From NCBI GenBank assembly GCA_018402665.1, contig JAGYIN010000001.1:402953-466952 (forward strand): a stretch of 64,000 bases of DNA, given 5' to 3'. The position numbers were made by a program, and so were the translations under genes. Every line of letters begins with the position of its first letter. Position 1 is the stretch's first letter. Of the stretch, positions 27,501-34,917 are shown one piece after another. Source of the DNA: Schleiferiaceae bacterium. GTDB taxonomy: Bacteria > Bacteroidota > Bacteroidia > Flavobacteriales > Schleiferiaceae. The notes under the pieces were generated by a model. The model did no database searches. It was not told where the DNA came from and worked only from the letters and a program-made list of their open reading frames with translations.

Positions 27501-27849
27501 CTCCTGAACGCCAATATTTTTGCTTGCCTACAAAATAGCTTAAAGGCACATCGTAGGGCTCTTCCCCCATCCAATGCATGGTTTGTGAAGATTTAAAAAC
27601 CATCGAAAAATGGTGATAATGCAGTGTATCTGAATAGTGATGGTGCTCGCCTATGTGTTCACTGTGAAAATCAGCAGGATCTAGCACAGCGACCACCAGG
27701 GAATCTGGTGTGAGAAATAGGCTGTTAGGGCCCAATTGGATTTTAAAGCTAAATGGCTCCTGCCACTGGCCTTCATTGTGCACAAAACCCTGCTGCGCCA
27801 CCAATGGCAGCGTCCATATTAAGGCAAGAAATAATTTCAAATTGCGCAT
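24562..27849 (-). CDS. Large T9SS type B surface protein with SBBP beta-propeller repeats and PKD domains
   Basis: From ATG 27849 (MRNLKLFLALIWTLPLVAQ) the protein has about 1095 aa. It has a signal peptide and an N-terminal domain of the kind found in front of SBBP repeats (FVHNEGQWQ, SYFVGKQKYWRSGVKSFHKV). SBBP-like propeller repeats run from about 235 to 710 (DVAISKFSADGSQLLWSTYLGG, SLRFNYGDSF). PKD-like domains follow (YTVYWGDG), and a CHU_C type B sorting domain (FTVPNVITPNGDNVND ... FNRWGIKVFE) ends it. It is expected on the cell surface. No enzyme motif was seen. Confidence 0.87.
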   Translation of the reverse strand: MRNLKLFLALIWTLPLVAQQGFVHNEGQWQEPFSFKIQLGPNSLFLTPDSLVVAVLDPADFHSEHIGEHHHYSDTLHYHHFSMVFKSSQTMHWMGEEPYDVPLSYFVGKQKYWRSGVKSFHKVRARNVYPGIDLVVYEAAGGFKFDWELAAGADPEEISIAYHGLDGWQVKGKELILQTRFGSLVEEMPYALQEARTVRARYKEVNGNLSYDLGRFQRDEPLTIDPIYIFSTYTGSSVDNFGYTATFDDSSNAIGGGIAFGAGYPTTLGAVDIGFNGGLFDVAISKFSADGSQLLWSTYLGGSNLDQPYSMDCDENGNVYILGSTGSDDFGVTSTAYDTSFAGGASITAEYYTFNQGTDLFVSKINAAGNQLVGSTYIGGAGSDGINDSLRFNYGDSFRGEIEVQRNGGAVYFVSSTFSSSYPTIAPATTHQGGQDGVISVLNRDLTQLLASTYAGTSGNEALYSIALADKQGLNFPSPSFKFTPFYASGSIGPNTDSSFAMGWLNVAYDNSIPTSNDQDALLLSGYLDPLGIGTVNFVMSAIDVQADSGYNQHFFVETHSETDTASVVTVVGQHKGGLVADSLTWGQPGSAQYFQRYKQDGNSGFIKLKTAVWGDSSHATVDVSPTALLVDDCGNTYFSGWGGSPNPEGNTEDMALSANAFQTTTDGRDFYFLVLDPDWKSPRLATYFGGTGREHVDGGTSRFDRTGRIFQAVCAGCGGTSTYPSFPNNVYASSNGSSNCNLAVTVIDLDVQNARVSVQPDPPVFCLPNTFSILDSSINVQDYTVYWGDGNTTTNSSLQGGHVYASPGTYPVQVIGHDTICDTWDTATFTVQVNPAYDSVYTSYTYDFCDPLRGVTAQLIHASDSTLVTDRILDWTISGATFTTPQVITNLPSAGYNVITLTTVDTVCNVVQSFTDTLFFRLPPYLNMISDPEECTSDETVDFIPVFNSVFQGHSWLVNSVDQGSANPLQIAQSGIYEISIVGYDSICGTSDTLTATYDIFFAQEPFTVPNVITPNGDNVNDRWTINTNEDWDRFHVILFNRWGIKVFETNAPTFNWGADYDGEILTPGVYFYQVEAENRCGITSEEGTLHITY

Positions 27850-27927
27850 AGTTAGCAAGATAGCTACTATACTAACAGCATCCACCCACTATTGTGCATT
27901 CAACAAACGCGATTACTCAACGCTTCT

Positions 27928-29034
27928 TTAATATTCATCAGTATTCACGCTCTCGCCCTGCTTCATCAAGAATGCCTTAAGGAATCGTTCGATATTCCCG
28001 TTCATTACGCCATCGACATCAGAGGTCTCCTCTGCCGTGCGCACATCTTTGACCAATTTATACGGGTGCATCACGTAGTTACGAATCTGCGACCCCCACT
28101 CAATCTTCTTTTTCCCAGCCTCTATCTCAGCACGTTTTGCATTGCGCGCTTCGATCTCCATCTCGTACAATTGCGATTTCAAAAGCTGAATGGCTTTCTC
28201 CTTGTTCCCCAACTGCGAGCGCGTTTCTGTATTCTCAATGATAATGCCTGTCGGCTTGTGTCGTAATCGGACACCGGTCTCCACTTTATTCACGTTCTGA
28301 CCACCTGCTCCTGAACTACGGAAGGTATCCCAAGTAATGTCACTCATGTTGATCTTAATATCGATGGTATCATCCACTAATGGGAACACATACACCGAAA
28401 CGAAACTGGTATGACGCTTGGCATTCGAGTCAAACGGGGAAATACGCACGAGTCGATGCACACCATTTTCGCCTTTTAAAAAGCCAAATGCGAAATCACC
28501 TTCTACCTCTATAGTTACTGTTTTAATCCCGGCAACATCACCTTCTTGAAGCACCAACTCCTTTGTCTTAAACCCTTGCTTTTCTGCGTACATCAGATAC
28601 ATACGCATGAGCATACTGGCCCAATCACAACTCTCTGTTCCTCCGGCTCCCGCGGTAATTTGAAGCACAGCACTCAGCTTATCTTCTTCGCCGCTGAGCA
28701 TGTTTTTGAACTCCAATTCTTCAATCCAGTCCTCACACGCCGTAAAAGCCTCTTCGACATCCTTTTCGTCTAATTCCCCTTCTTTGTGAAATTCAAGGCT
28801 TAGCTCCGCTTCGCCAAAAAGCGTTTGAGCCTTCTCGAACCCCTCTACCCAAAACTTAACCTGACGTAAAGCTTTCATGGTGATTTCTGCTTGCTTCGGA
28901 TCGTCCCAAAACTCTGGTGAAGCGGTCTTTTCCTCTTCGTTTATGATGTGTATTCTCTTCTGTTCTAAGTTGAGATAGGTTTCGAGTCGTTCCAATCGCT
29001 CGCCTAAAGATTTTATCTGCTCTGCTGTAACCAT
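27928..29034 (-). CDS. prfB: Peptide chain release factor 2, without programmed frameshift
   Basis: From ATG 29034 ([21 protein letters not shown]) the protein is 368 aa. It has the stop-codon recognition motif SPF ([15 protein letters not shown]) and the GGQ motif ([17 protein letters not shown]). RF2 releases peptides at UGA and UAA. The usual autoregulatory CTTTGA shift site after the LxxYL segment is absent: here the codons run CTC AAC TTA GAA in frame. It is divergent from the threonine aldolase gene. Confidence 0.95.
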   Translation of the reverse strand: MVTAEQIKSLGERLERLETYLNLEQKRIHIINEEEKTASPEFWDDPKQAEITMKALRQVKFWVEGFEKAQTLFGEAELSLEFHKEGELDEKDVEEAFTACEDWIEELEFKNMLSGEEDKLSAVLQITAGAGGTESCDWASMLMRMYLMYAEKQGFKTKELVLQEGDVAGIKTVTIEVEGDFAFGFLKGENGVHRLVRISPFDSNAKRHTSFVSVYVFPLVDDTIDIKINMSDITWDTFRSSGAGGQNVNKVETGVRLRHKPTGIIIENTETRSQLGNKEKAIQLLKSQLYEMEIEARNAKRAEIEAGKKKIEWGSQIRNYVMHPYKLVKDVRTAEETSDVDGVMNGNIERFLKAFLMKQGESVNTDEY

Positions 29035-29091
29035 ATGGAACAAAGTTAAGCAACCCTTCTTATCTTCACGTACAATCTAAATGATGCATTT

Positions 29092-30111
29092 ATGTTTACT
29101 GTTGACCTTCGAAGCGACACTGTTACTCGCCCCAGCGACGCGATGAAAAAAGCCATGATGGAGAGCCCTGTTGGCGATGATGTCCTCGGTGACGACCCGA
29201 CCGTAAAACACCTCGAATCCTTGATGGCAGAGCGCTTTGGCATGGACGGATCTCTTTTCTGTGTCTCAGGAACCCAAGCAAACCAGATTGCGTTAATGTC
29301 ACACCTAAGTCCAGGTGACCAGGTGATTTGCCACCCGTATGCCCACATCTACAACTATGAAGGTGGCGGAATTGCAGCAAACGCGCACGCCTCTGTGGCC
29401 TTTACTGGAGACGACCGTGGTATTATGCATCCAGAGGGTGTTCTTTCCTGTTTGAAAGCTGATGATATACACTTCCCTAAATCCAGCGTTTTAGCGGTTG
29501 AAAACACCTCGAATAAAGGTGGAGGCACCTGCTACGAATGGGAGGAGATTGAAGCATTACGTGCAGTAGCTAGTAAAAACGGACTCTTGTTTCACCTTGA
29601 CGGCGCTCGACTCTACAATGCATTGATTGCTAAAAACCATAGCGAAAGTGATTATGGCGCTGCCTTTGACACTGTTTCTATTTGCTTGTCCAAAGGGCTA
29701 GGCGCTCCTGTTGGATCTATACTTTTAGGAAACGAAGCCTTTATCGCACATGCAAAACGCATTCGTAAACGGATCGGAGGAGGATGGAGACAGGCGGGAT
29801 TCTTAGCCGGTGCAGCCATCTATGCGCTCGAAAATAACGTGGATCGTTTAGCCGAGGACCACGCCGCTGCTAAGGATATGGCTGAGTTTTTAGGCCAGCA
29901 ATCTTGGGTAAAAAAAGTAGTTACCCCTGAAACGAACATCTTGATCTTTGGATTGAACGAGGATATTGACCAGGAAGCATTCATCAGCACCTTAGCAGAG
30001 AAGGGAATTGGCATTAGCCAGATGGGGCCAGGAAAATGCCGCATGGTCTTCCACCTTGATATTACCCCTGCGCACCTAAAGGAAGTAAAGTCCGTCTTAA
30101 GGACCTATTAG
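29092..30111 (+). CDS. ltaE: Low-specificity L-threonine aldolase
   Basis: The 339-aa PLP enzyme starts with the family signature FTVDLRSDTVTRPSDAMKKAM and has GDDVLGDDPTVKHLE, HLDGARLYNA and the PLP-lysine segment ICLSKGLGAPVGS. It splits L-threonine or L-allo-threonine into glycine and acetaldehyde. Length is normal. The small zinc-ribbon gene begins 12 bases after its stop, so the two may be cotranscribed. Confidence 0.92.
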   Translation: MFTVDLRSDTVTRPSDAMKKAMMESPVGDDVLGDDPTVKHLESLMAERFGMDGSLFCVSGTQANQIALMSHLSPGDQVICHPYAHIYNYEGGGIAANAHASVAFTGDDRGIMHPEGVLSCLKADDIHFPKSSVLAVENTSNKGGGTCYEWEEIEALRAVASKNGLLFHLDGARLYNALIAKNHSESDYGAAFDTVSICLSKGLGAPVGSILLGNEAFIAHAKRIRKRIGGGWRQAGFLAGAAIYALENNVDRLAEDHAAAKDMAEFLGQQSWVKKVVTPETNILIFGLNEDIDQEAFISTLAEKGIGISQMGPGKCRMVFHLDITPAHLKEVKSVLRTY

Positions 30112-30123
30112 TTTTCACAACCG

Positions 30124-30291
30124 ATGGGGAAAGTAAAGAAGTGTCCGGACTGCAACGAGGAACATACTGTTATGTTCAGGGTACAATACAAACCTGCTGA
30201 CAAAACCTGGTACTTCCTCTGCGAAGCATGCGTTTTGGAGGTCAAGCCTGGGAACAGCCACTACCGCTACGGCGGCACTTGGAAGGGTTAG
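30124..30291 (+). CDS. Small zinc-ribbon-like protein, function unknown
   Basis: A 55-aa ORF starting MGKVKKCPDCNEEHTVMFRV and ending GGTWKG. Two pairs of cysteines, CPDC and CEAC, are 23 residues apart, the layout of a one-zinc ribbon. Aromatic and charged residues between them (YKPADKTWYFLC) fit a beta-hairpin. It lies close behind the threonine aldolase gene. It may bind nucleic acid or protein; nothing in the sequence says which. Confidence 0.75.
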   Translation: MGKVKKCPDCNEEHTVMFRVQYKPADKTWYFLCEACVLEVKPGNSHYRYGGTWKG

Positions 30292-30330
30292 GGACTAACT
30301 TCATCGAGCTAAGAAATAGGCTTATCCTCT

Positions 30331-30774
30331 TTAACCGCGTTGATTTCGAACTGCATCATAAGTCGATGCAATTAATTCAAAGGCATAACCACGTCGTTGT
30401 AAAGCAGCCGTTAGTTTTTCTTTAGACTTAGACTCAAACCAGCGCTCAACGAGATAGCGTGCATTAGATGCGACTAGATCCTGATCTATTTGCCCCAGGA
30501 TACGATCGATGGTCACTCTGGGAATTCTGTGCTCTTGTAAGCCCATGCGAATACGTCGCGGTGCCCATTGCTTTTGGTTCAATTTCCCTCGTGTAAACGC
30601 CTCCGAAAAACGATATTCGTCTAAAAAATTATCAGCCATGAGCTGAGCCACAACCTCCTCGTGCCGATCTCTAGGCAAACCCAACTGCTGTAACTTTCGC
30701 TCCACCTCAAACGGGCTTCGCTCTTGATACGCGCAAAATCGCTGTAGTTTTTGTAATGCTTCCGAAGTTGTCAT
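30331..30774 (-). CDS. recX: Regulatory protein RecX
   Basis: From ATG 30774 (MTTSEALQKLQRFCAYQERS) the protein is 147 aa, with three helical RecX repeats: RSPFEVERKLQQLGLPRD, FLDEYRFSEAFTRGKLNQKQWAPRRIRMGLQEH and the C-terminal RWFESKSKEKLTAALQRRGYAFELI. RecX limits RecA filament growth. recA is not in the window, as is common. It lies downstream of RNase G on the same strand but is separated from it by a terminator. Confidence 0.88.
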   Translation of the reverse strand: MTTSEALQKLQRFCAYQERSPFEVERKLQQLGLPRDRHEEVVAQLMADNFLDEYRFSEAFTRGKLNQKQWAPRRIRMGLQEHRIPRVTIDRILGQIDQDLVASNARYLVERWFESKSKEKLTAALQRRGYAFELIASTYDAVRNQRG

Positions 30775-30789
30775 GCTATTAAATAACAA

Positions 30790-30827
30790 AAAAACCCACA
30801 GTCGACATAAGCCAACGGTGGGTTTTT
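30790..30827 (-). terminator. Intrinsic terminator after the RNase G gene
   Basis: Arms aaaaacccac and gtgggttttt (10 bp, perfect) enclose an 18-nt loop; on the minus strand the stem is followed by a T-run. It separates the RNase G gene from recX. Confidence 0.8.
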
Positions 30828-30848
30828 CTCTTCACTGTTTACTGTTTT

Positions 30849-32369
30849 TTATAAGGTGTTGTTATCCTTATCCATCATTTTCCACTCTAACATGGTAAAT
30901 GCATCGCGAGGAACCACAACAATCTTTTTACGCAACTTCTTTTGCCAGGACTTTTTAATACTGCCAAAGAGTCCTTTCGTTAAATAAGCCTCGATGAATG
31001 GATGAACGTGCACATACACCTCACGTAATTCTATCTGAGCCAATTTTGAAGCCATAGCGTCAATAACCTGAATAGGTGCTTCCACCAAATTATCCGGGTT
31101 TTCTTCGCGCGTTATAATGTTTGTTTCAGGACGCACACGCTGACGTGTGAGTTCCATTAAACCAAACCTTGAAATAGGCAGAATTTTATGGCGAGCACGA
31201 TCACGCTTCATTTCTTCGAGCATTTTCTCGTACACTGCTTTGCGGTTCTCCGCACTGTTCATATCGATAAAATCGATAACCACAATACCTCCCATATCTC
31301 TCAAACGCAATTGACGCGCCACTTCTACGGCTGCCAATAAATTCACCTGAAGGGCATTTGACTCCTGATTATCCGCAGTATTGGTGCGATTACCAGAATT
31401 CACATCAACCACATGCATGGCTTCGGTGTGCTCTATAATGAGGTAGGCTCCTTTGGTCATGCTTACGCTGCGACCGAAGGCACCTTTGATTTGACGATCT
31501 ACACTGGAAAACTGGAACAACGGCATTTGACCGCTGTACTCTTTCACCATTTTAGAAGCGCCGGGTTTGATTTCATCGAGGTAATCCTTTACCTCTTCAC
31601 ACAATTCCTTGTTATCGATTGTGATTGAAGCAAACGATTCATTGAAGACATCGCGCAAAAATGCGCTAGCCCTGTTCATTTCGCGGAAGATTCTCAGTGG
31701 CTTATTAGAACGTTTAATACCTTTGTGGAGTTGTGACCACTTGCGTACCAGGTTATCTAAATCTGACTGCAGTTCTTCTGCGCTCTGTCCTTTCGCGACA
31801 GTGCGTATAATGACACCAAAGCCTTTCGGCTTGATGCTTCTGACCAATTTTTTAAGTCTATCTTTTTCATCACGCTCGCGAATCTTTTGACTCACACTAA
31901 CGCGATTAGAAAAGGGGACTAGCACTACAAATCTCCCTGCTATGCTAAGCTCAGCTGTGATTCTAGGCCCTTTCGTTGAAATGGGCTCCTTCGTTATTTG
32001 AACGAGGATGAGATCACCTTGCTTAAGTACATCACCAATATTACCCTCTTTCTCAATGTTGGGTTCTGCTTTGAAATTGGTGATATTGCTTAGTTGCTTG
32101 CCTTTCAGGGTGCGACGGAGATAGGTTTGCCAAGATTTTATCTGCGGGCCTAGATCGTGGTAATGAAGGAATGCATCCTTCTCGTAACCTACATCTACGA
32201 ACGCGGCATTAAGACCGGTTGCCAGCTTTTTGACAGTGCCTAAATAGACGTCGCCAACGGAGAAGCTATCATCTCCTTTTTCCTTGATCAATTCCTGAAG
32301 TCTTCCGTCTTCAAGTAATGCAATATCTGCTTGGTCAGAACTAGCACTTATGACTAATTCTGTTTTCAT
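30849..32369 (-). CDS. rng: Ribonuclease E/G family protein (RNase G type)
   Basis: The 506-aa protein has an N-terminal S1 domain (GDVYLGTVKKLATGLNAAFVDVGYEKDAFLHYHDL) and the RNase E/G catalytic core with YSGQMPLF, GGIVVIDFIDM (catalytic Asp) and DRARHKILPISRFGLMELTRQR. It lacks a long degradosome-scaffold tail, so it is RNase G-like in length. It cuts rRNA precursors and mRNA in the cytoplasm. A 29-aa ribosomal-type gene lies just upstream on the same strand (12 bases away). Confidence 0.94.
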   Translation of the reverse strand: MKTELVISASSDQADIALLEDGRLQELIKEKGDDSFSVGDVYLGTVKKLATGLNAAFVDVGYEKDAFLHYHDLGPQIKSWQTYLRRTLKGKQLSNITNFKAEPNIEKEGNIGDVLKQGDLILVQITKEPISTKGPRITAELSIAGRFVVLVPFSNRVSVSQKIRERDEKDRLKKLVRSIKPKGFGVIIRTVAKGQSAEELQSDLDNLVRKWSQLHKGIKRSNKPLRIFREMNRASAFLRDVFNESFASITIDNKELCEEVKDYLDEIKPGASKMVKEYSGQMPLFQFSSVDRQIKGAFGRSVSMTKGAYLIIEHTEAMHVVDVNSGNRTNTADNQESNALQVNLLAAVEVARQLRLRDMGGIVVIDFIDMNSAENRKAVYEKMLEEMKRDRARHKILPISRFGLMELTRQRVRPETNIITREENPDNLVEAPIQVIDAMASKLAQIELREVYVHVHPFIEAYLTKGLFGSIKKSWQKKLRKKIVVVPRDAFTMLEWKMMDKDNNTL

Positions 32370-32381
32370 ACACTAAGAAGC

Positions 32382-32471
32382 TTACTTCTTCTTGTGACGA
32401 TTTTTTCTTAGACGCTTCTTACGCTTGTGCGTAGCAATCTTATGTCTTTTACGTTTTTTACCGCTTGGCAT
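32382..32471 (-). CDS. 29-aa basic bS22/mS38-like (AURKAIP1/COX24 domain) protein
   Basis: The ORF reads MPSGKKRKRHKIATHKRKKR then LRKNRHKKK and stop, which is 19 of 29 residues Lys, Arg or His. This is the short form of the AURKAIP1/COX24 family; in mycobacteria the homologous small protein is ribosomal protein bS22 and in mitochondria mS38. A small-subunit ribosomal role is therefore inferred. It lies 12 bases upstream of the RNase G gene. Too short for most gene finders, but the family is distinctive. Confidence 0.85.
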   Translation of the reverse strand: MPSGKKRKRHKIATHKRKKRLRKNRHKKK

Positions 32472-32498
32472 AATGCTAAATTTTTAGTGTTATTAATT

Positions 32499-32963
32499 CT
32501 ATAAACCCTCCGCAAAATCTTTGATTCGATTCGCTTCTGGATATGTGTTCAAATAGTTATTCGCGCTCAACAAAGCTGCTGCCGTATCTCCTACCTGAAG
32601 TAAGGCTTGTGATTTATTCAACGTATATATTTCATTTTCGGGGTGCAACTGACTCAACTGGTGAAAACGATCCACTGCTTTGTCCCACTGACCACTCATC
32701 ATAGAAAAGTTACCCAACCAAAGCAACGCTTTTTCGTGATTCGGGTCTTCTCTTAGCACTTCTAACAACATTCCTATGGCCTGCATAGGCGCTCCTTCAC
32801 CATTCTGAATAATGGCTACCGCTTCATCCACCTTCGCGTCTAAAGGATTGCCTTCTTCAGAAGCAATTTCTGGTGTATCCTGATGCGGCGTTCTCGGCAA
32901 TTGCCAAAGAACTACTGCGAATACAACAGCAACTAAGAATGCTATGACTGTGCTTTTCTTCAA
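32499..32963 (-). CDS. Membrane-anchored TPR protein
   Basis: The 154-aa protein has a single N-terminal membrane segment (KKSTVIAFLVAVVFAVVLWQL) and two to three TPR units from residue 45 (ALLWLGNFSMMSGQWDKAVDRFHQL, then NKSQALLQVGDTAAALLSANNYL). The TPR part should face the periplasm or cytoplasm; topology is not certain. It starts one base before the stop of the upstream HU gene, so both are likely one transcript. Function unknown; such proteins resemble the CcmH-type TPR family only generally. Confidence 0.8.
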   Translation of the reverse strand: MKKSTVIAFLVAVVFAVVLWQLPRTPHQDTPEIASEEGNPLDAKVDEAVAIIQNGEGAPMQAIGMLLEVLREDPNHEKALLWLGNFSMMSGQWDKAVDRFHQLSQLHPENEIYTLNKSQALLQVGDTAAALLSANNYLNTYPEANRIKDFAEGL

Positions 32964-32964
32964 C

Positions 32965-33255
32965 TTATTCTACAGGTACGTTATCCTTCACACCTTCAAC
33001 GAATACTTTCGCAGGCTTGAAAGCTGGTATGTAATGCGCTGGTATGACGATGGTTGTGTTTTTCGAAATGTTACGACCAGTCTTTTGAGCACGTTTTTTA
33101 ACGATGAAAGAACCGAATCCTCTCAAGTAAACATTGCTGCCATCTTCTAGACTGTGCTTGATTTCTTTCATGAAGCTCTCTACAACTGCTTGTACATCAC
33201 CTCTCTCCATTCCTGTTTTATCAGAAATCTTAGTAACGATATCTGCTTTCGTCAT
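32965..33255 (-). CDS. HU/IHF family DNA-binding protein
   Basis: The 96-aa protein matches the HU/IHF fold: N-terminal MTKADIVTKISDKTGMERGD, central VYLRGFGSFIVKKRAQKTGRN and the arm VIPAHYIPAFKPAK with the conserved Pro at its tip. It bends and packs DNA. It is close to IHF-alpha-like proteins of Bacteroidetes. A clear -7 promoter element lies 47 bases upstream of its start. Confidence 0.93.
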   Translation of the reverse strand: MTKADIVTKISDKTGMERGDVQAVVESFMKEIKHSLEDGSNVYLRGFGSFIVKKRAQKTGRNISKNTTIVIPAHYIPAFKPAKVFVEGVKDNVPVE

Positions 33256-33301
33256 TTGCTCTATACTTTTACGTCCCGAAGGACTTGGTTAATGAGGGGC
33301 G

Positions 33302-33309
33302 CAAATATA
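33302..33309 (-). promoter_or_regulatory. -7 promoter element of the HU gene
   Basis: On the minus strand TATATTTG matches TAnnTTTG exactly, 46-53 bases before the HU start codon. No convincing TTG at -33 was seen. Confidence 0.6.
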
Positions 33310-33370
33310 CACCTACTTTCCTTATTTACAGCCATGAAGAATAAAATTATCTTAACCCTTCAAAGGAACC

Positions 33371-34363
33371 ATGGATAGATTTAACCGCTTCAGAATCAGC
33401 ATAGAAGAATACTATTCTACGCACAAAAGGGATTTACCTTGGCGTAAAGAAGCCCCCGTGCCTTACGAAGTCTGGTTAAGTGAAATCATTTTGCAACAGA
33501 CTCGTGTTGCGCAAGGCACGCCTTACTACCATAAAATATTGGCAGCTTTCCCAACTATAGCGGCTTTAGCATATGCCGAAGAAGACAAATTACTCGCACT
33601 CTGGACCGGATTAGGCTATTACAATAGGGCCCGTAACCTTCAAAAAGGGGCCAAACAAATTGTCGCTAAATACCAGGGCCAATTGCCCGAAAAGTATAAC
33701 GAGCTTTTGAACATTAAGGGAATTGGACCCTATACCGCTGCTGCAATAGCCAGCATCTGCTTTCAAGAGAAAATCGGTGTAGTCGATGGAAATGTATACC
33801 GTGTTCTGAGCCGTTATTTCGGAATCCATACGGCCACGAACAGTTCCGCAGGACAAAAAGAGTTCCAAAATTTAGCAAACGAATGCATTAAGGGAACCAA
33901 ACACCCCGGCCAATATAATCAAGGAATTATGGAATTCGGGGCCCTACTTTGCACGCCCAAAAAGCCGAATTGCATGTACTGCCCGCTCAACGACACCTGC
34001 CATGCCTTCAATACCGGCTCGGTGGGAGCATTGCCTGTGAAACTCAAAAAGGGAAAACGCACCAAAGAAACCCTTCACTTCGGCGTCGTACAAAAGGCAG
34101 AAAAGATGGCCCTGAGAAAGAGAGAAACAGATGGCATTTGGGCCGGATTGTACGAATTCCCGCAACTTAATGACGCACCAGAGCATGGTCAACTCCTCGA
34201 AGAACCTGTGCTGCATAAATTATCCCATAAGGACCTGTATTGCAGTTTTTGGGCAGTGTCTGAAACCGAAATTTCGGGAGATTATTCCTTTTACTCGAAA
34301 GAGGAGGTTCAGGAATTAGGTATGCCAATTATCATTGCTGACTTTGTTGCGAAAAGGCTGTAA
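33371..34363 (+). CDS. mutY: A/G-specific adenine glycosylase
   Basis: The 330-aa protein has the HhH-GPD fold with PWR, WLSEIILQQTRVAQG, the hairpin NIKGIGPYTAAAIAS and the catalytic Asp in VVDGNVYRV. Four cysteines for a 4Fe-4S cluster are spaced C-x6-C-x2-C-x5-C (CTPKKPNCMYCPLNDTC). The C-terminal NUDIX-like domain checks 8-oxoguanine. It removes adenine mispaired with 8-oxoG. It opens the mutY-ssb-gldE-gldD run. Confidence 0.95.
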   Translation: MDRFNRFRISIEEYYSTHKRDLPWRKEAPVPYEVWLSEIILQQTRVAQGTPYYHKILAAFPTIAALAYAEEDKLLALWTGLGYYNRARNLQKGAKQIVAKYQGQLPEKYNELLNIKGIGPYTAAAIASICFQEKIGVVDGNVYRVLSRYFGIHTATNSSAGQKEFQNLANECIKGTKHPGQYNQGIMEFGALLCTPKKPNCMYCPLNDTCHAFNTGSVGALPVKLKKGKRTKETLHFGVVQKAEKMALRKRETDGIWAGLYEFPQLNDAPEHGQLLEEPVLHKLSHKDLYCSFWAVSETEISGDYSFYSKEEVQELGMPIIIADFVAKRL

Positions 34364-34382
34364 ATCCAGGACGAAATTTGCC

Positions 34383-34390
34383 TAAATTTG
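34383..34390 (+). promoter_or_regulatory. -7 promoter element of ssb
   Basis: TAAATTTG fits TAnnTTTG, 31-38 bases before the ssb ATG and after the mutY stop. The -33 element is not clear. Confidence 0.5.
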
Positions 34391-34420
34391 GATGAAGATA
34401 AAATCAAAAAAAACTCGCTT

Positions 34421-34897
34421 ATGGCCGGTACGTTGAACAAAGTAATGCTCATTGGAAATTTAGGAAAAGACCCGGAAATCCTTCATTTTGATAACGGTGG
34501 TTCTATTGTAAAGTTTCCACTAGCTACCTCAGAAACGTACACGAATCGCGACGGTCAACGCGTAACTAATACAGAATGGCACAACATCGTAATCAATGCG
34601 AAAGGATTGACTGATGTCGCACACAAGTACCTGAAAAAAGGTCACAAAGTGTATCTCGAAGGGAAGATCAAAACTCGTAAATGGCAAGATCAATCGGGAG
34701 CGGATAGATATACCACGGATGTTCAAGTCAATCAAATGACTATGCTTACTTCACGCGCTGAAGGCGAGGGCATGTCAAACGATGACAGTTCAAATTATGG
34801 TGCTCCTGCCCCTGCACAACAGGCCCCTGTTCAAAGCATGGGAAATCCCGCACCGTCTGCCGCTAATAATCAAGAGGAAGATGACCTTCCCTTTTAA
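34421..34897 (+). CDS. ssb: Single-stranded DNA-binding protein
   Basis: From ATG 34421 (MAGTLNKVMLIGNLGKDPEI) the protein is 158 aa. The OB fold shows FPLATSETYTNRDGQRVTNTEWHNIV and VYLEGKIKTRKWQDQSGADRYTT. A Gln/Ala/Pro-rich linker leads to the acidic tip EEDDLPF, which binds partner proteins. Upstream TTG in the same frame (34388) overlaps the promoter element and is rejected. gldE follows after 20 bases. Confidence 0.96.
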   Translation: MAGTLNKVMLIGNLGKDPEILHFDNGGSIVKFPLATSETYTNRDGQRVTNTEWHNIVINAKGLTDVAHKYLKKGHKVYLEGKIKTRKWQDQSGADRYTTDVQVNQMTMLTSRAEGEGMSNDDSSNYGAPAPAQQAPVQSMGNPAPSAANNQEEDDLPF

Positions 34898-34917
34898 GTC
34901 GAACGAACACTTGTAAT

